Shown: positions 35,149 to 46,099, counted from the stretch's first letter. The stretch is DNA of 64,000 nt from Littorina saxatilis (GCF_037325665.1 NC_090261.1:19759731-19823730), one strand, 5' to 3'. The notes: generated by a model from the sequence alone, not told the origin. Numbers and translations: made by a program.

Positions 35149-38100
35149 TTGCATTTTGAGGGATTACCTAAAATGGCTGATACCAGACATCATCAGCACT
35201 ACACCAGATTCTCGTCAACCGTGGGCATAGACCCAGAATATACAGAAGGAGCAAATCTGATTGATATCACCGATCTAGGTGATGACGGCCACGCCGCTCA
35301 GCCTGTGAACGGACAGGTCGAGCAGACCGTTCCATCAAGTCCCAGCGTCAGTTCGATCAAGGAATTGATCACCATGGGGAAAGAGTTGGGTTTGGAGGGA
35401 AAGGAACTACAGTCATTCGTCCAAGGGGAGAGGGATAAAGAGCGTGAACATGAGCGAGAAGCCAGTAGGCTAGCACTAGAAGAGCGTAAAGATGAGCGCC
35501 AAGAGAATGAGAGAAACAGACTCTTTAGGATAGAAGAGCTGCGCATTCAGAGCGAGGTTCAGATGAACACGAATGGAAACGCAGCTCATCCTTCCCAACC
35601 CTCACATGACCATGATCCCCGTTTCATTCCCAAAATCCCTTACCTTGATGACAAGGATGACGTTGAATCCTGGCTCAAACAGTTTGAACACTATGCCAGA
35701 GATATGAATTTGGACGAATCAAAGAAAGCCTCCCGGCTGATATACTTCTTGAAAGGTAAGGCCCGTACCATCGTGTCCAAAATGGACGATGAGGATGTTG
35801 ACGACTATGAAAAGGTGAAGAGCGCGTTATTTGAAGGATTCCAGCTCACCGCTGAGCAATATCGCATGAAATTCCGCAATACTAGACGTAATCCCGCGGA
35901 AACTTACAAAGAACACATCACTAGACTCGATCGGTACCTAACCAAGTGGATCGAGCTTGATCCGTGCGAGAAAACTGTCAAAGGATTAACCGATTTGATC
36001 CTGCGAGAGCAGTCCTTGCAGTCAATGCCTTCTGATCTCGCCGTGCATGTCAAAGACCGGAACCCGATCAATGCCAAGGAGATGGGAAAACTCGCGTCCG
36101 ATTATGAGCTGAACAGAAGCCAAAATAGATTGAGACCGACACCAACGCGAACTCCTCAGGACGGAACGAAACGTTTTGAGAAGGATCATAAACCATCACC
36201 TCAACAAGGTAAAAGATCTTCTTTGACACCGGCGGAACGCGAAAAACTCCGAGAAGCAGGACTATGCTTCTATTGTCGCGTAGGTCTACACCGTTCGAGC
36301 GATTGTCCCTTACGGAAAAAAGGCAACACCGCCGGAGCTGTGACGGTTGAAGATGTCCGACGCGAAACACAGGGAAGAAAATCCCCGTTAGATAAATTGT
36401 GTCGAGACTGCACCACAAAAAAGTTTTCGGATCTAGTTGACGTCAAAGTCAACGGCAAACGAGTGACCGCCCTGAGAGACTCGGGCTGTAGCTCGATTGT
36501 GGTGGCCGCACATCTTGTGCCGGCCGACAAAATGACTGGTCAGAGAAAGAGGACCACGTTAGCGGACAAAAGTAAAGTCCGGTACTGTGAGACCGCGATC
36601 ATTCATGTAGATTCGCCCTTCTTCTGCGGAGAGACAGAAGTCGTGGTCATGGCGGATCCCATAATGCCGGTGCTCATAGGAGAGTTCCATGGAACTCAGA
36701 ACGACAGGAGGAAAACACCGATTTTCCCTGTCAGAGAACCTACCTGGTATCACGACAGCACTGAGACAGTCGCTGGGGCCGTAGATACCAGAGCACAGTC
36801 CAAATTGGACAATGATAGAGACAAATCTGCGAGTAAGCCAAGTAGCCGGGAGCCAACATCGGATATGTTTACTCCAAAGGACTTACGCGAGGCTCAGAAG
36901 ACAGATCCTTCGTTAGACAGCATCAGGAAACAAGCTGCTACCGGAGAAGAGAGAGGCCACATGAGGGTCGTGGAAAAGAATGGTATCTTGTACCAGTCGA
37001 CGTTCAATCGGAAAGGAGAGGAGTCTTTGAAGGTTATTCTTCCCAAATCGTTCCGTAGTAAGGTGCTCGCATTCGGCCATGATCATCCAATGGCAGGACA
37101 CCAAGGTCAGCGTCGTACCGCCGAAAGGATTAGACGCGAATTTTGGTGGCCATGCTGTGGTGTTGAGATCCGCCGCTACTGCTTGTCATGTGACGCTTGC
37201 CAGCGATCCGCGCCAAAACACCTTACGAAGAAGGTCCCATTGGGCAAGATGCCAGTGTTTGAGACTGCTTTCAGAAGAGTAGCAGTCGATATCATCGGGC
37301 CTATTCTTCCTATGTCCGAGAACAAAAAACGGTACATCCTCGTCATGGTTGACTTTGCCACCCGCTACCCTGAAGCTGTCGCGTTGAAGGACATTCACGC
37401 CGAGACAGTAGCCGATGCTTTGTGGGATTTTTGGACTAGACTCGGTATCCCAAGTGAAATATTGACTGATAACGGGAGCCAGTTCACAGGCACTCTGATG
37501 CAGGAAGTCACTGAACTCCTCCGCATCAAAAGGAAAACATCTGCGGTATTTCATCCAGCTGGGAATGGTTTGTGCGAGAGAATGAATGGCACGTTAAAGA
37601 ACATGCTCAAAAAGATGTGCATAGAACAGCCCAAAGCATGGGACACGTTCATCTCTGCATTACTGTTCGCATACCGCGAGACTCCTCAAGAGAGTTTAGG
37701 TTTCTCGCCATTCGAACTGTTGTTCGGGCGTACTGTCAGAGGACCAATGCAACTCTTGAGACAGATTTGGACAGATGAGAGCGTCTCAGATGAGGTCAAA
37801 ACCACTGCAGAATATGTAGTGAACCTTCGTGAGAGGATCGAAGAGACCTGTTTGCTTGCTCGAGAGAACCTGAAAAAAGCATCAGTGCGATCTGCTCAAT
37901 ATTACGATCGTAAAGCCAAACCAAGGTCGCTAAAACCAGGAGAGAAAGTCCTGATTCTCAAGCCATTGAAAACAAACAAACTGGAACTCACTTGGCAAGG
38001 TCCATTTGAAGTGTTAGAGAAGTTGAATGATTTCGACTACAAAGTCCAAGTAAGGAGGAAGGAAAAAGTATTCCATGTCAACCTCCTCAAGTCTTACGTC

Positions 38101-39681
38101 GAACGTGAGCAACCTGTCACCGATGGAACAATTCCGGTTGCAGTAGTAGAAGAAGAAGAGGAAGAAGTGATCGTCTCAGTAGTGGTAGAGGAGGACGAAA
38201 CCACTAACGACGACATCTTCAGGTTGGACAGTCAGAGGACTATCCCAACATTTGAGACAAAGCGCACAGAAGGTTTAGACCACGTGCACTTTTCAGAGAA
38301 ACTCACTCAGACACAGCGAACTGAAGCGAGACAGATCTGCGCGGACAGACTAGATAATCTGACCGACGTACCACTCACCACGAATCTGACTACGTGTCGA
38401 ATCGAGGTCACAGACAAGAAACCGGTCTATATAAGACCACGCCCCATTCCACATGCGTATGTGAAGATGGTGGAGAATGAAGTCGAAGAGATGTTGAAGC
38501 TAGGAGTCATCGAACCCGCCAACTCAGCTTACAATTCACCCATTGTTCTCGTCAAAAAGAAAGAAGAAGGGAAGTACCGCTTTTGCGCGGACCTCCGTGG
38601 GTTGAATGATGTCACGGTGTTCGATGGGGAACCCATCACCGACGTTCAACATTTATTCCAAAGCTTAGGAAAAGCCAAGTACTTCTCCAAGCTAGATCTC
38701 ACGCGTGGCTACTGGGGAATACCCATTGTCGAGGAAGACAGAGACAAAACCGCGTTTGTGACGTCACGAGGCCAGTTCCGATGGGTGAACATGCCCTTCG
38801 GGTTGAAGACCGCCACTGGCATCTTCAACAGGATGATGAGGAAGTTGCTAGGTCCCCTCAACCGAGACGATGTGTACCATTTTATGGATGACATCTTGAT
38901 AGCCACTGAGACGTGGGAGCAACACATGGAAGCCCTGAAGGCAGTCCTTCAGCGGCTCAAAGAAGCCAACCTTGCAGCAAAACCGTCGAAATGCTACATC
39001 GGATTCGACCAATTGCCGTATCTTGGCCATGAAATCGGGCATGGAGAGAGGTGGCCAGAAGACGATAAAATCGTGAAGATCGTGAACGCCAAAGAGCCAG
39101 CTACAAAGAAACAGCTACGCGCATTTTTGGGTCTCACGGGGTTTTACCGAGAATACCTGGAAAACTACTCGACTGTGGTCGTGCCGCTCACCGACATGAC
39201 AAAGAAGAGCTTGCCAGACAAACTCAAATGGAGTGACGAGGCAAAGAAGAGCTTCGCAAGACTCAAACGAATGGTCAGTGAGAAACCAGTCCTGAAAATG
39301 CCTGATTTCGGCAAGGACTTCGTTCTCCGCACTGACGCATCAGACCGAGGAATCGGTGCGGTACTGATGCAACTACATGGAGAGAAGCTACACCCCGTAG
39401 CGTACCAGTCGAAGAAGCTACTCGGGGCTGAGTCCCGATACGCGACTGTGGAAAAGGAATGTCTAGCAACAGTCTGGGGAGTACAGAAGTTTGAAAGATA
39501 CCTGTACGGACGACACTTTGTGTTGGAGACAGACCACCAACCCTTGAAATGCCTACAGAGGAATCCAACAAACCCTCGTCTGTTACGATGGTCGCTACAA
39601 TTGCAACCATACTCCTTCACAATCAACTACATCCCAGGAAAGGACAACCTAGGTGCCGACTATTTGAGTCGCATCAACTGA
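35149..39681 (+). CDS. Gag-Pol polyprotein, Gmr1-like order
   Basis: A 1510-residue frame. The first ATG is at 35149; the ATG nine codons in (MADTRHH) is equally plausible. Residues 1 to about 340 are Gag, with a Glu/Arg-rich helical stretch near 90-130. A CCHC zinc knuckle lies at 373-386 (CX2CX4HX4C). Protease follows with a DSG at 444-446. Integrase has an HHCC zinc-binding part at about 644-684, a DD35E core (D714, D774, E810) and a GPF module at about 951. An acidic linker near 1000-1020 leads to reverse transcriptase (D1183, FMDD at 1245-1248) and RNase H (D1396, D1462). Gag and Pol are in one frame, so products would be cut out by the protease. There is no chromodomain that I can see and no envelope. 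Confidence 0.94.
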   Translation: MHFEGLPKMADTRHHQHYTRFSSTVGIDPEYTEGANLIDITDLGDDGHAAQPVNGQVEQTVPSSPSVSSIKELITMGKELGLEGKELQSFVQGERDKEREHEREASRLALEERKDERQENERNRLFRIEELRIQSEVQMNTNGNAAHPSQPSHDHDPRFIPKIPYLDDKDDVESWLKQFEHYARDMNLDESKKASRLIYFLKGKARTIVSKMDDEDVDDYEKVKSALFEGFQLTAEQYRMKFRNTRRNPAETYKEHITRLDRYLTKWIELDPCEKTVKGLTDLILREQSLQSMPSDLAVHVKDRNPINAKEMGKLASDYELNRSQNRLRPTPTRTPQDGTKRFEKDHKPSPQQGKRSSLTPAEREKLREAGLCFYCRVGLHRSSDCPLRKKGNTAGAVTVEDVRRETQGRKSPLDKLCRDCTTKKFSDLVDVKVNGKRVTALRDSGCSSIVVAAHLVPADKMTGQRKRTTLADKSKVRYCETAIIHVDSPFFCGETEVVVMADPIMPVLIGEFHGTQNDRRKTPIFPVREPTWYHDSTETVAGAVDTRAQSKLDNDRDKSASKPSSREPTSDMFTPKDLREAQKTDPSLDSIRKQAATGEERGHMRVVEKNGILYQSTFNRKGEESLKVILPKSFRSKVLAFGHDHPMAGHQGQRRTAERIRREFWWPCCGVEIRRYCLSCDACQRSAPKHLTKKVPLGKMPVFETAFRRVAVDIIGPILPMSENKKRYILVMVDFATRYPEAVALKDIHAETVADALWDFWTRLGIPSEILTDNGSQFTGTLMQEVTELLRIKRKTSAVFHPAGNGLCERMNGTLKNMLKKMCIEQPKAWDTFISALLFAYRETPQESLGFSPFELLFGRTVRGPMQLLRQIWTDESVSDEVKTTAEYVVNLRERIEETCLLARENLKKASVRSAQYYDRKAKPRSLKPGEKVLILKPLKTNKLELTWQGPFEVLEKLNDFDYKVQVRRKEKVFHVNLLKSYVEREQPVTDGTIPVAVVEEEEEEVIVSVVVEEDETTNDDIFRLDSQRTIPTFETKRTEGLDHVHFSEKLTQTQRTEARQICADRLDNLTDVPLTTNLTTCRIEVTDKKPVYIRPRPIPHAYVKMVENEVEEMLKLGVIEPANSAYNSPIVLVKKKEEGKYRFCADLRGLNDVTVFDGEPITDVQHLFQSLGKAKYFSKLDLTRGYWGIPIVEEDRDKTAFVTSRGQFRWVNMPFGLKTATGIFNRMMRKLLGPLNRDDVYHFMDDILIATETWEQHMEALKAVLQRLKEANLAAKPSKCYIGFDQLPYLGHEIGHGERWPEDDKIVKIVNAKEPATKKQLRAFLGLTGFYREYLENYSTVVVPLTDMTKKSLPDKLKWSDEAKKSFARLKRMVSEKPVLKMPDFGKDFVLRTDASDRGIGAVLMQLHGEKLHPVAYQSKKLLGAESRYATVEKECLATVWGVQKFERYLYGRHFVLETDHQPLKCLQRNPTNPRLLRWSLQLQPYSFTINYIPGKDNLGADYLSRIN

Positions 39682-39880
39682 GTTTCAGAGTCCAGAAGGA
39701 AAATTTGTCCACCCCGTTGGAGTAGTGAGGCCAAACTGGCCGCGACAGGCTCATGCAGATCTACTCCAAAAAGTGGAAACAATTGTATATGCATATTGTA
39801 TATTGTATGGTATTGTATTGTATATTGAGTCGTATAAACGGAAACGAAATAAGATTTCGCTTGTCCACCCCCCGGGGTTA
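39682..39880 (+). other. 3' untranslated region of the Gmr1-like element
   Basis: About 200 bases between the polyprotein stop and the right LTR, with a TATTG/TATTGTAT-rich run near 39785-39825. The expected polypurine tract is not clear: CCCCCCGGGGTTA directly precedes the LTR, and the best purine run is at 39838-39856. Confidence 0.5.
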
Positions 39881-41027
39881 TGTTACGACTCAACTCCAAA
39901 CAACTCTTGTTTAGCCGAGACTGAAATATTTTGTTGCACCATTAGGGTAAGAGTCTACGAGACCTTGGAGACGAAGTAATGACGTCACTAGTATGAGAAT
40001 CTACATGTTGGATCAACGTCATTACTGCGTCATTAATATGCGAATTTACGTAACTCATGGAGTTGCATCGTGGGATGAAAACAGTTATTTGGAGGAAGGA
40101 AACGTGAACCGCTAACCATTACGGTCACTCTATTTGCCGGGTACTGAGAGGCTACAAGTGGGGAACAAGAATCCTGTGTAACCACCGATGAAAAGCCGCC
40201 GGCACCTAACCTACCATCCCAAGGCCTGAGATGTAACCCGCAGCCGCACAGACTCGTATAGTAGTGTCCGGAAAGGAGCATCAAGAGGTAAGGTGTCGTT
40301 GTAATATCGAGCGTCCATCAAGGAACAGCTATTATACACTCACATCTATTCGCATATGATATTTGTTTTAGAATGTTTAATGAAGTTAATCATAAACGTA
40401 CATGCTGCAAGTTAGTTCGGCATATAGATCTAGTATTTTATTCAGTAACCATGCTTGGTTTGTCTGCGAACTGCCCGACATGAAGATAGGGCAAGAAATC
40501 AAAATTAACCTTGATCCTAGGATACCGTTGTTAATAACAAGTATTACCTTTGATCCAGGGGTTCGAGCGTCTAGGATCCGCTGGGATAAGGGTGAACTAA
40601 TCAAGCTACGCCACCAGTGTGATCCACCAGCGAGGAGCAAAAGGAGTTTGTCTACTAATTATCATCATCATCCAGTGATCTTCATCAAGTTCGTCACTGC
40701 TACGGTCATCATGTGAATCCAGGCTTCCATCAGGACATTCGGACTTTGTAACTAACCAGCCCATTTAAGATAAGTCCAGTTCGACATTAAACTAGCTGTC
40801 AATGCAAGAACAATTAACTATGAACGCAAATTCGTTAGATCTAAAATAGAAATAGTTTGTTAAAGAATCCGGAAATATTACCAACCAATAAATTTATTCA
40901 TTAATCTAAATCATCAGTGTTTTACGAGATTGATTTGAAGCATGACTGTTGTAAAGTATTGAATATAACTTTGGTGTGTTCTTAGATATTGTATCTAAAA
41001 CACAAGGTAAAAAGTGGAACTGCAACA
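39881..41027 (+). repeat. Right LTR of the Gmr1-like element
   Basis: Same length as the left LTR and nearly identical to it, followed directly by the GAGAT target duplication and the resumed minisatellite. Confidence 0.95.
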
Positions 41028-42838
41028 GAGATGGAGATGGGAGAAGGAGGGGAGAGGGGGCTAAGGAGATAAAGATAGGAGAAGGAGGGAAGAGGGGGCT
41101 AAGGGGATGGAGATGGGAGAGGGAGGCTAACGGGATGGAGATGGGAGAGGGGGGCTAAGGAGATGGAGATAGGAGAAGGAAGGGAGAGGGGGCTAAGGGG
41201 ATGGAGATGGGAGAGGGGGGGGCTGAGGAGATGGAGATGGGAGAAGGAGGGGAGAGGGGGGCTAAGGAGATAAAGATGGGAGAAGGAGGGGAGAGGGGGC
41301 TAAGGGGATGGAGATGGGAGAGGGAGGCTAAGGGGATGGAGATGGGAGAGGGGGACTAAGGAGATGGAGATGGGAGAGGGGGGCTAAGGATATGGAGATG
41401 GGAAAAGAAGGGGAGAGGGGGATAAGGGGATGGAGATGGGAGAAGGAGGCTAAGGAGATGGAAATGGGAGAAGGAGGGGAGAGAGGGCTAAGGAGATGGA
41501 GATGGGAGAAGGAGGGGAGAGGGGGGCTAATGGGATGGAGATGGGAGAGGGGGGCTAAGGGGATGGAGATGGGAGAGGGGGGCTAAGAGGATGGAGATTG
41601 GAGAGGGCGGCTAAGGGGATGGAGATGGGAGAGGGAGGCTAAGGAGATGGAGATGGGAGAGGGGGGCTAAGAGGATGGAGATGGAAGAAGGAGGGGAGAG
41701 GGAGGCTAAGGGGAAAGAGATGGGAGAGGGAGGCTAAGGAGATGGATATGGGAGAGGGGGGCTAAGAGGATGGAGATAGGAGAAGGAGGGGAGAGGGAGG
41801 CTAATAGGATGGAGATAGGAGAGGGAGGCTAAGGGGATAGAGATGGGAGAGGGAGGCTAAGGAGATGGGAGAGGGGGGCTAAGAGGATGGAGATGGGAGA
41901 GGGATGCTAAGGGGATGGAGATGGGAGAGGGATGCTAAGGGGATGGAGATGGGAGAGGGATGCTAAGGGGATGGAGATGGGAGAGGGATGCTAAGGGGAT
42001 GGAGATGGGATAGGGATGCTAAGGGGATGGATATGGGAGAGGGATGCTAAGGGGATGGAGATGGGAGAGGGATGCTAAGGGGATGGAGATGGGAGAGGGA
42101 GGCTAAGGGGATGGAGGTGGGAGAGGGAGGCTAAGGGGATGGATATGGGAGAGGGATGCTAAGGGGATGGAGATGGGAGAGGGAGGCTAAGGGGATGGAG
42201 ATGGGAGAGGGAGGCTAAGGAGATGGAGATGGGAGAAGGAGGGGAGAGGGAGGCTAAGCGGATGGAGATAGGAGAGGGGGGCTAAGGAGATGGAGATGGG
42301 AGAGGGAGGGGAGAGGGCGGCCAAGGGGATGGAGATGGGAGAGGGAGGCTAAGGAGATGGAGATGGGAGAAGGAGGTGAGAGGGAGGCTAAGGGGGTGGA
42401 GATGGGAGCGGGGGGCTACGGAGATGGAGATGGGAGAGGGAGGCGATGGAGAGGGGGGTTAAGGGGATGAAGATGGGAGATGGAGGCAAAGGAGATGGAG
42501 ATGGGAGAAGGAGGGGAGAGGGCGGCTAAGGGGATGGAGATGGGAGATGGAGGCAAAGGAGATGGAGATGGGAGAAGGAGGGGAGAGGGCGGCTAAGGGG
42601 ATGGAGATGGGAGAGGGGGGCTAAGGAGATGGAGATGGGAGAGGGAGGGGAGAGGGAGCCTAAGGGGATGTAGATAGGAGAGGGGGGCTAAGGGGATGGA
42701 GATAGGAGAGGGGGGCTAAGGGGATGGAGATAGGAGAGGGGGCTAAGGGGATGGAGATAGGAGAGGGGGGCTCAGGGATGGAGATAGGAGAGGGGGGCTA
42801 AGGGGATGGAGATAGGAGATGGGGCTAAGGGGAGGGTT
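41028..42838 (+). repeat. Purine-rich minisatellite, right part
   Basis: The same approximately 28-bp unit as 31616-33079 continues for about 1.8 kb, with local homogenised runs, for example GGGATGCTAAGGGG at 41900-42090 and GATAGGAGAGGGGGGCTAAG at 42660-42820. With the left part it formed one array of about 3.3 kb before the retrotransposon arrived. Confidence 0.95.
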
Positions 42839-44365
42839 AGTGGAAAGGCGTAGGAATATGGTTCCTATCCTTTCCCAACCACCTAGACACAAAACACCCC
42901 ACTTTTATTAACACAGGCACGCACATAATTAATATTGACACTTTCACAGGGAGAAGCGAGGGGAGGAAAAGGGTGTACAAACGGTGGCGAACGATTTCAG
43001 AGTAGTGGGGTGGGGGACATCCCAGATGGTATTAATCGGCTGCATAGCTCTCACTCTGTCGCAGATGTATATATTAAAGCATTATCATAGCAGCTTATGC
43101 AAATCAAGAATGTTTATTCTTAATTCTTGATATTGGAGCCTTAACAGTCCACCTGTTTTGATTTTGTTTAAAGCAAATCAACTTGAAAATCTGGCAGTGC
43201 GACGTAATTTCGGCAATTTGGGAGAATACCCGAGACTGCCTTGGGTCTTTGACATGAGGTAATCAACTTTGTTTCTGAATTCCCGTGGGAGTGTTCATAA
43301 TCATGTTTCAAAATTCAAATTCGTTTTTGTGTTTCAACAAACATCTGAAAGGAGGAAAAAGAAACCTTATTACTCCATTTCTAGCGTTATTGATTTGGTT
43401 AGCGTACGGTTTCTGATAATAAAAAAACGAATCCAACACGTCTGTTTACACTTTCACCTCGAATGACAGACACAAAACACTGGAAGATAAAGAGGTTCAC
43501 ATCTCATGGCCGGCTTTGTTTTCCTGCAATAAAGAGCAAGTAATTAACTCTGCTACTGAGTCTTCTGTTCTACTTCTATCTGAAAGATATAGTTAAGCCG
43601 AAGAGTGGGTTTAGAAAACAGATCTGTATGCCTCTGTTATTTTGTCGGTCCGTCTGTTTGTCTGTCTGTTTGTATGCCTGGCTCTGCATCTTTCTGTCTT
43701 TGTCTCTGTCATTGTGCACATTATTTGGTAATCGTAACAATATTGTACGGAGCTGTGGCCAAAGACAATTACAGTTTTTGTCTAGATGTTTGTGTTTTTA
43801 TAGCCGCCTTTATGCAAAGCATAAATAGGCTATTTAGGATTCGCTCTGGTTGTTTGTTTATTTGTATCTTCAAGAGTTTCGACTGTATCTCTGGTACTCT
43901 GGGGTCAATTGAGCTCAAATATGGCGAGTAGCTTGGAATTGTGGGCCCAAGGGTGTGTGCAAACAATTACGTTCCTAACGATAGGCAAACGGAAGATATA
44001 AGCTTTACACGCTTTTGGCACCTGGCCAGGAAAACAACAACCTGTAAAGCGGCTGATTAAAGATCTCGCATGAGGACGCGCGTTTCAACCTAACACTTGA
44101 TGTCGAAGAAATGTGCTAAGTGAGACCTAAAACCTTTATACACGAAGCATGGAAGCTTTTACAAAGCATGGGCGTGTACACTAGCCAGATAACATATTTT
44201 TTAATTCGTTTCAGTTGTTGACAAAGACGTTTTCAACTGAAAGTGAATGTGTACGTCAACGCGCAGGTCTGGGGTTGAAACATCGTTCCGCGGCGTCTGC
44301 ATGTGTGCAAGGGTTTTTATATGGCTTGTATTTATAATGGTCCTTCAAATTAGACAGACAAATCA
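42839..44365. other. Unclassified sequence
   Basis: No gene or element recognised. Frames of about 65-108 codons between 43269 and 43931 include a TCTGT-rich low-complexity part and no domain. Confidence 0.45.
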
Positions 44366-44582
44366 CATAATTAGCCGCTTTCACCACATAAATAGGATGC
44401 TTCCAGCAACAGAAATTTTAATTACCAACAGAAAAGCTGAATCTGCAACAATACAAATAAACCAGCAACTGAATGGATGATTCACCAACAATTAATACAC
44501 TTCAGCAACAAAAAATACGCTCAGCAATTGATTAGCCACTTTGAGCAACAAATTAGATGTTTTCAACAAAAAATAGCTACAA
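44366..44582 (+). repeat. Left array of degenerate 20-bp repeats
   Basis: About ten units of around 20 bp with the core CAGCAACA followed by an A/T-rich stretch (AAATTTTAATTAC, AATACAAATAAAC, AAATTAGATGTTT). The repeats run into the transposase frame and supply its first 35 or so codons. Confidence 0.7.
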
Positions 44583-45577
44583 AGAATGGAGTGATTTCAG
44601 GTGTCAGTCTGGCAACAAACAGTGTATTCCATTTCCAACCCTCTACCCTCATTGCTGATGCTGCGGGAGCTGTCAGGAACGGCTTCACACTGGCTTTTGG
44701 GCAAGATGCTGAGAAAGTAGTTATGTGCTGGGCTCATGTAATAATGAATACCGACAAGCAGCTTGTCAAAATAAAAAACAAGGAGCTGCGAGCTCAGGTC
44801 AGGGCAGACATATGCATTCTCCAAACGTGTCCTGATGATGATTCGTTCTTCCAAGCCGCAGCTCTGTTCCTTAGGAAGTGGAAGGCATCAGAGGAAGAAG
44901 GAGTGGCTTCCTTCATCGGATATTTTGAGAGCTCATGGCTCGATCAGAACATCACCTGGTACGAGGGATATGCCATTGATCACCCCTCAACCAACAATGC
45001 CCTGGGATCCACCAACATGCAAATCAAGAGGCAGAATACCATTCGTGAAATATTGGAGTTGTCCAGATTCCTCGCTGTTGTTGAGCAAGACATTGTGAAG
45101 AACTGGTCTGCCGAGAGAACCCCAGGTAGAGATGGAGATGAGCCCAAAATCCCTGTGCAGGATGTCCCCAAGCGTGATCTCAAATTGTGGACGGAGGCTT
45201 ATCAGTGGGCCTCATCGCCTAGGGAGTCGCTGAAGGCAGGCAATTTGATCTACGTCGCATCCTCAACCTTAGACAAGGAGTTAGCTACAGCCATCAGGGA
45301 TGTTGAAGAAAAGAACCAATCTGCCTCATGGGCAGATTTCGATGACTTTGCTGCCTGTAGACATGCCATCTGGAAGGTCACAATTGACCCAGACTCTGAC
45401 CAGTTCAGGTGCAACTGCCCAGGATTTCTCAAGGGCAACATTTGCAAGCACTCTTTGAGATGTGAAATCAGACTCAAAGTATCTGAAGCTCCATCTCAAG
45501 CGAAGATGATACCCATCGGCCAAAAGCGGAAACGCGGGCGTCCAAAGTTGGCAAAAGCAGCGCTTGTCCGTCAGTGA
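44477..45577 (+). pseudogene. Truncated MULE transposase with SWIM zinc finger
   Basis: A 366-codon frame. Residues 1 to about 36 (Gln-rich) are translation of the left 20-bp array, not transposase. From about residue 45 it resembles MULE transposases: IADAAGAVRNGF with D61 as second catalytic Asp, and C84-W-A-H87 as the C/H motif that follows. TNNALGSTNMQIK has G177 where the family usually has the catalytic Glu (NNALES). The C-terminus has a SWIM zinc finger C312-x-C314-x8-C323-x-H325 and an AT-hook-like KRGRPK near 353. The N-terminal half with the first catalytic Asp and DNA-binding region is missing. MULE transposases usually run well over 500 residues. I infer an internal deletion joining the terminal array to the C-terminal half. 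It cannot be an active transposase; use as a host protein is possible but unsupported. Confidence 0.75.
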
Positions 45578-45779
45578 CTTTCCAGGTTTAATTTGATGAA
45601 CTTTTAAACCTTTAATCTTAGTACTGTACATGCACAGTGTATGTGTCAGTGAACAAGAATATGTACAAGTTAAGCTATTTCGATTAAATCTGTCACTATC
45701 AGAATGATCTTTCTAAAGCTCTGGGTACAATTTCTGTCTTTCTCTATCGTGTTATGTTCTTGAAAATGAAAAGGCTAAT

Positions 45780-46062
45780 TCAACAACAAAATATAAAATC
45801 TAACAAACAGAATGTATCAGTTTAGTAGATTATTTTTAGTTAATGTTGTAGGAAGTATCCGTTTCATTGCTAGTATCATCCGATTTGTTGGTGAGTAGTT
45901 TGTTGCTAGTTTTATCTCTTTACGTGCTTGAATCATCTTATCTGTGGCTGAAATCATCTTTTTTCGTGCTCAAAGAATCCTTTTTCGTGGTGGAAAATCT
46001 GTTGATGAGGTAAGCCTCTCTGTTGCCAGATTCATCTATTCTGTTGGTAAATTAATTTTAAG
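45780..46062 (-). repeat. Right array of degenerate 20-bp repeats
   Basis: Read on the minus strand it gives units such as ACCAACAGAATAGATGA, CTGGCAACAGAGAGGCTT, CAGCCACAGATAAGATGATT and CTAGCAACAAACTACTC at about 20-bp spacing, the same pattern as the left array but inverted. Confidence 0.65.
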
Positions 46063-46099
46063 CCCTTTTTATATACTCTAAGAGAGGCTAGATTTCGAC

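Larger units (their letters stand above)
33080..41027 (+). mobile_element. Gmr1-like LTR retrotransposon (Ty3/Gypsy-related)
   Basis: A 7948-bp element with two 1147-bp direct LTRs starting TGTTACGACTC and ending TGCAACA. GAGAT duplications lie at 33075-33079 and 41028-41032, inside the minisatellite. One polyprotein frame of 1510 codons has the order Gag, protease, integrase, reverse transcriptase, RNase H. Ty3/Gypsy elements normally place integrase last. Integrase ahead of RT with Gypsy-type sequences is known from the Gmr1 group first described in cod. No envelope frame is seen. The LTRs differ at about one position by eye, so the insertion is very recent. The copy looks whole, with no breaks that I noticed. 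Confidence 0.93.
44366..46062 (+). mobile_element. Decayed MULE-type transposon with inverted terminal arrays
   Basis: A transposase-derived frame (44477-45577) lies between two arrays of a degenerate 20-bp repeat in inverted orientation (44366-44582 and 45780-46062). The best-matching block is 44411-44450, ACCAACAGAAAAGCTGAATC, against the complement of about 46021-46062, ACCAACAGAATAGATGAATC. Long repetitive inverted ends are known for Mutator-like elements. The outermost bases and target duplication (9 bp is usual) could not be found. Confidence 0.6.

Noticed and set aside
33080-41027. Envelope-bearing retrovirus
   Set aside because: No further frame follows RNase H; only about 200 bases separate the polyprotein stop from the right LTR.
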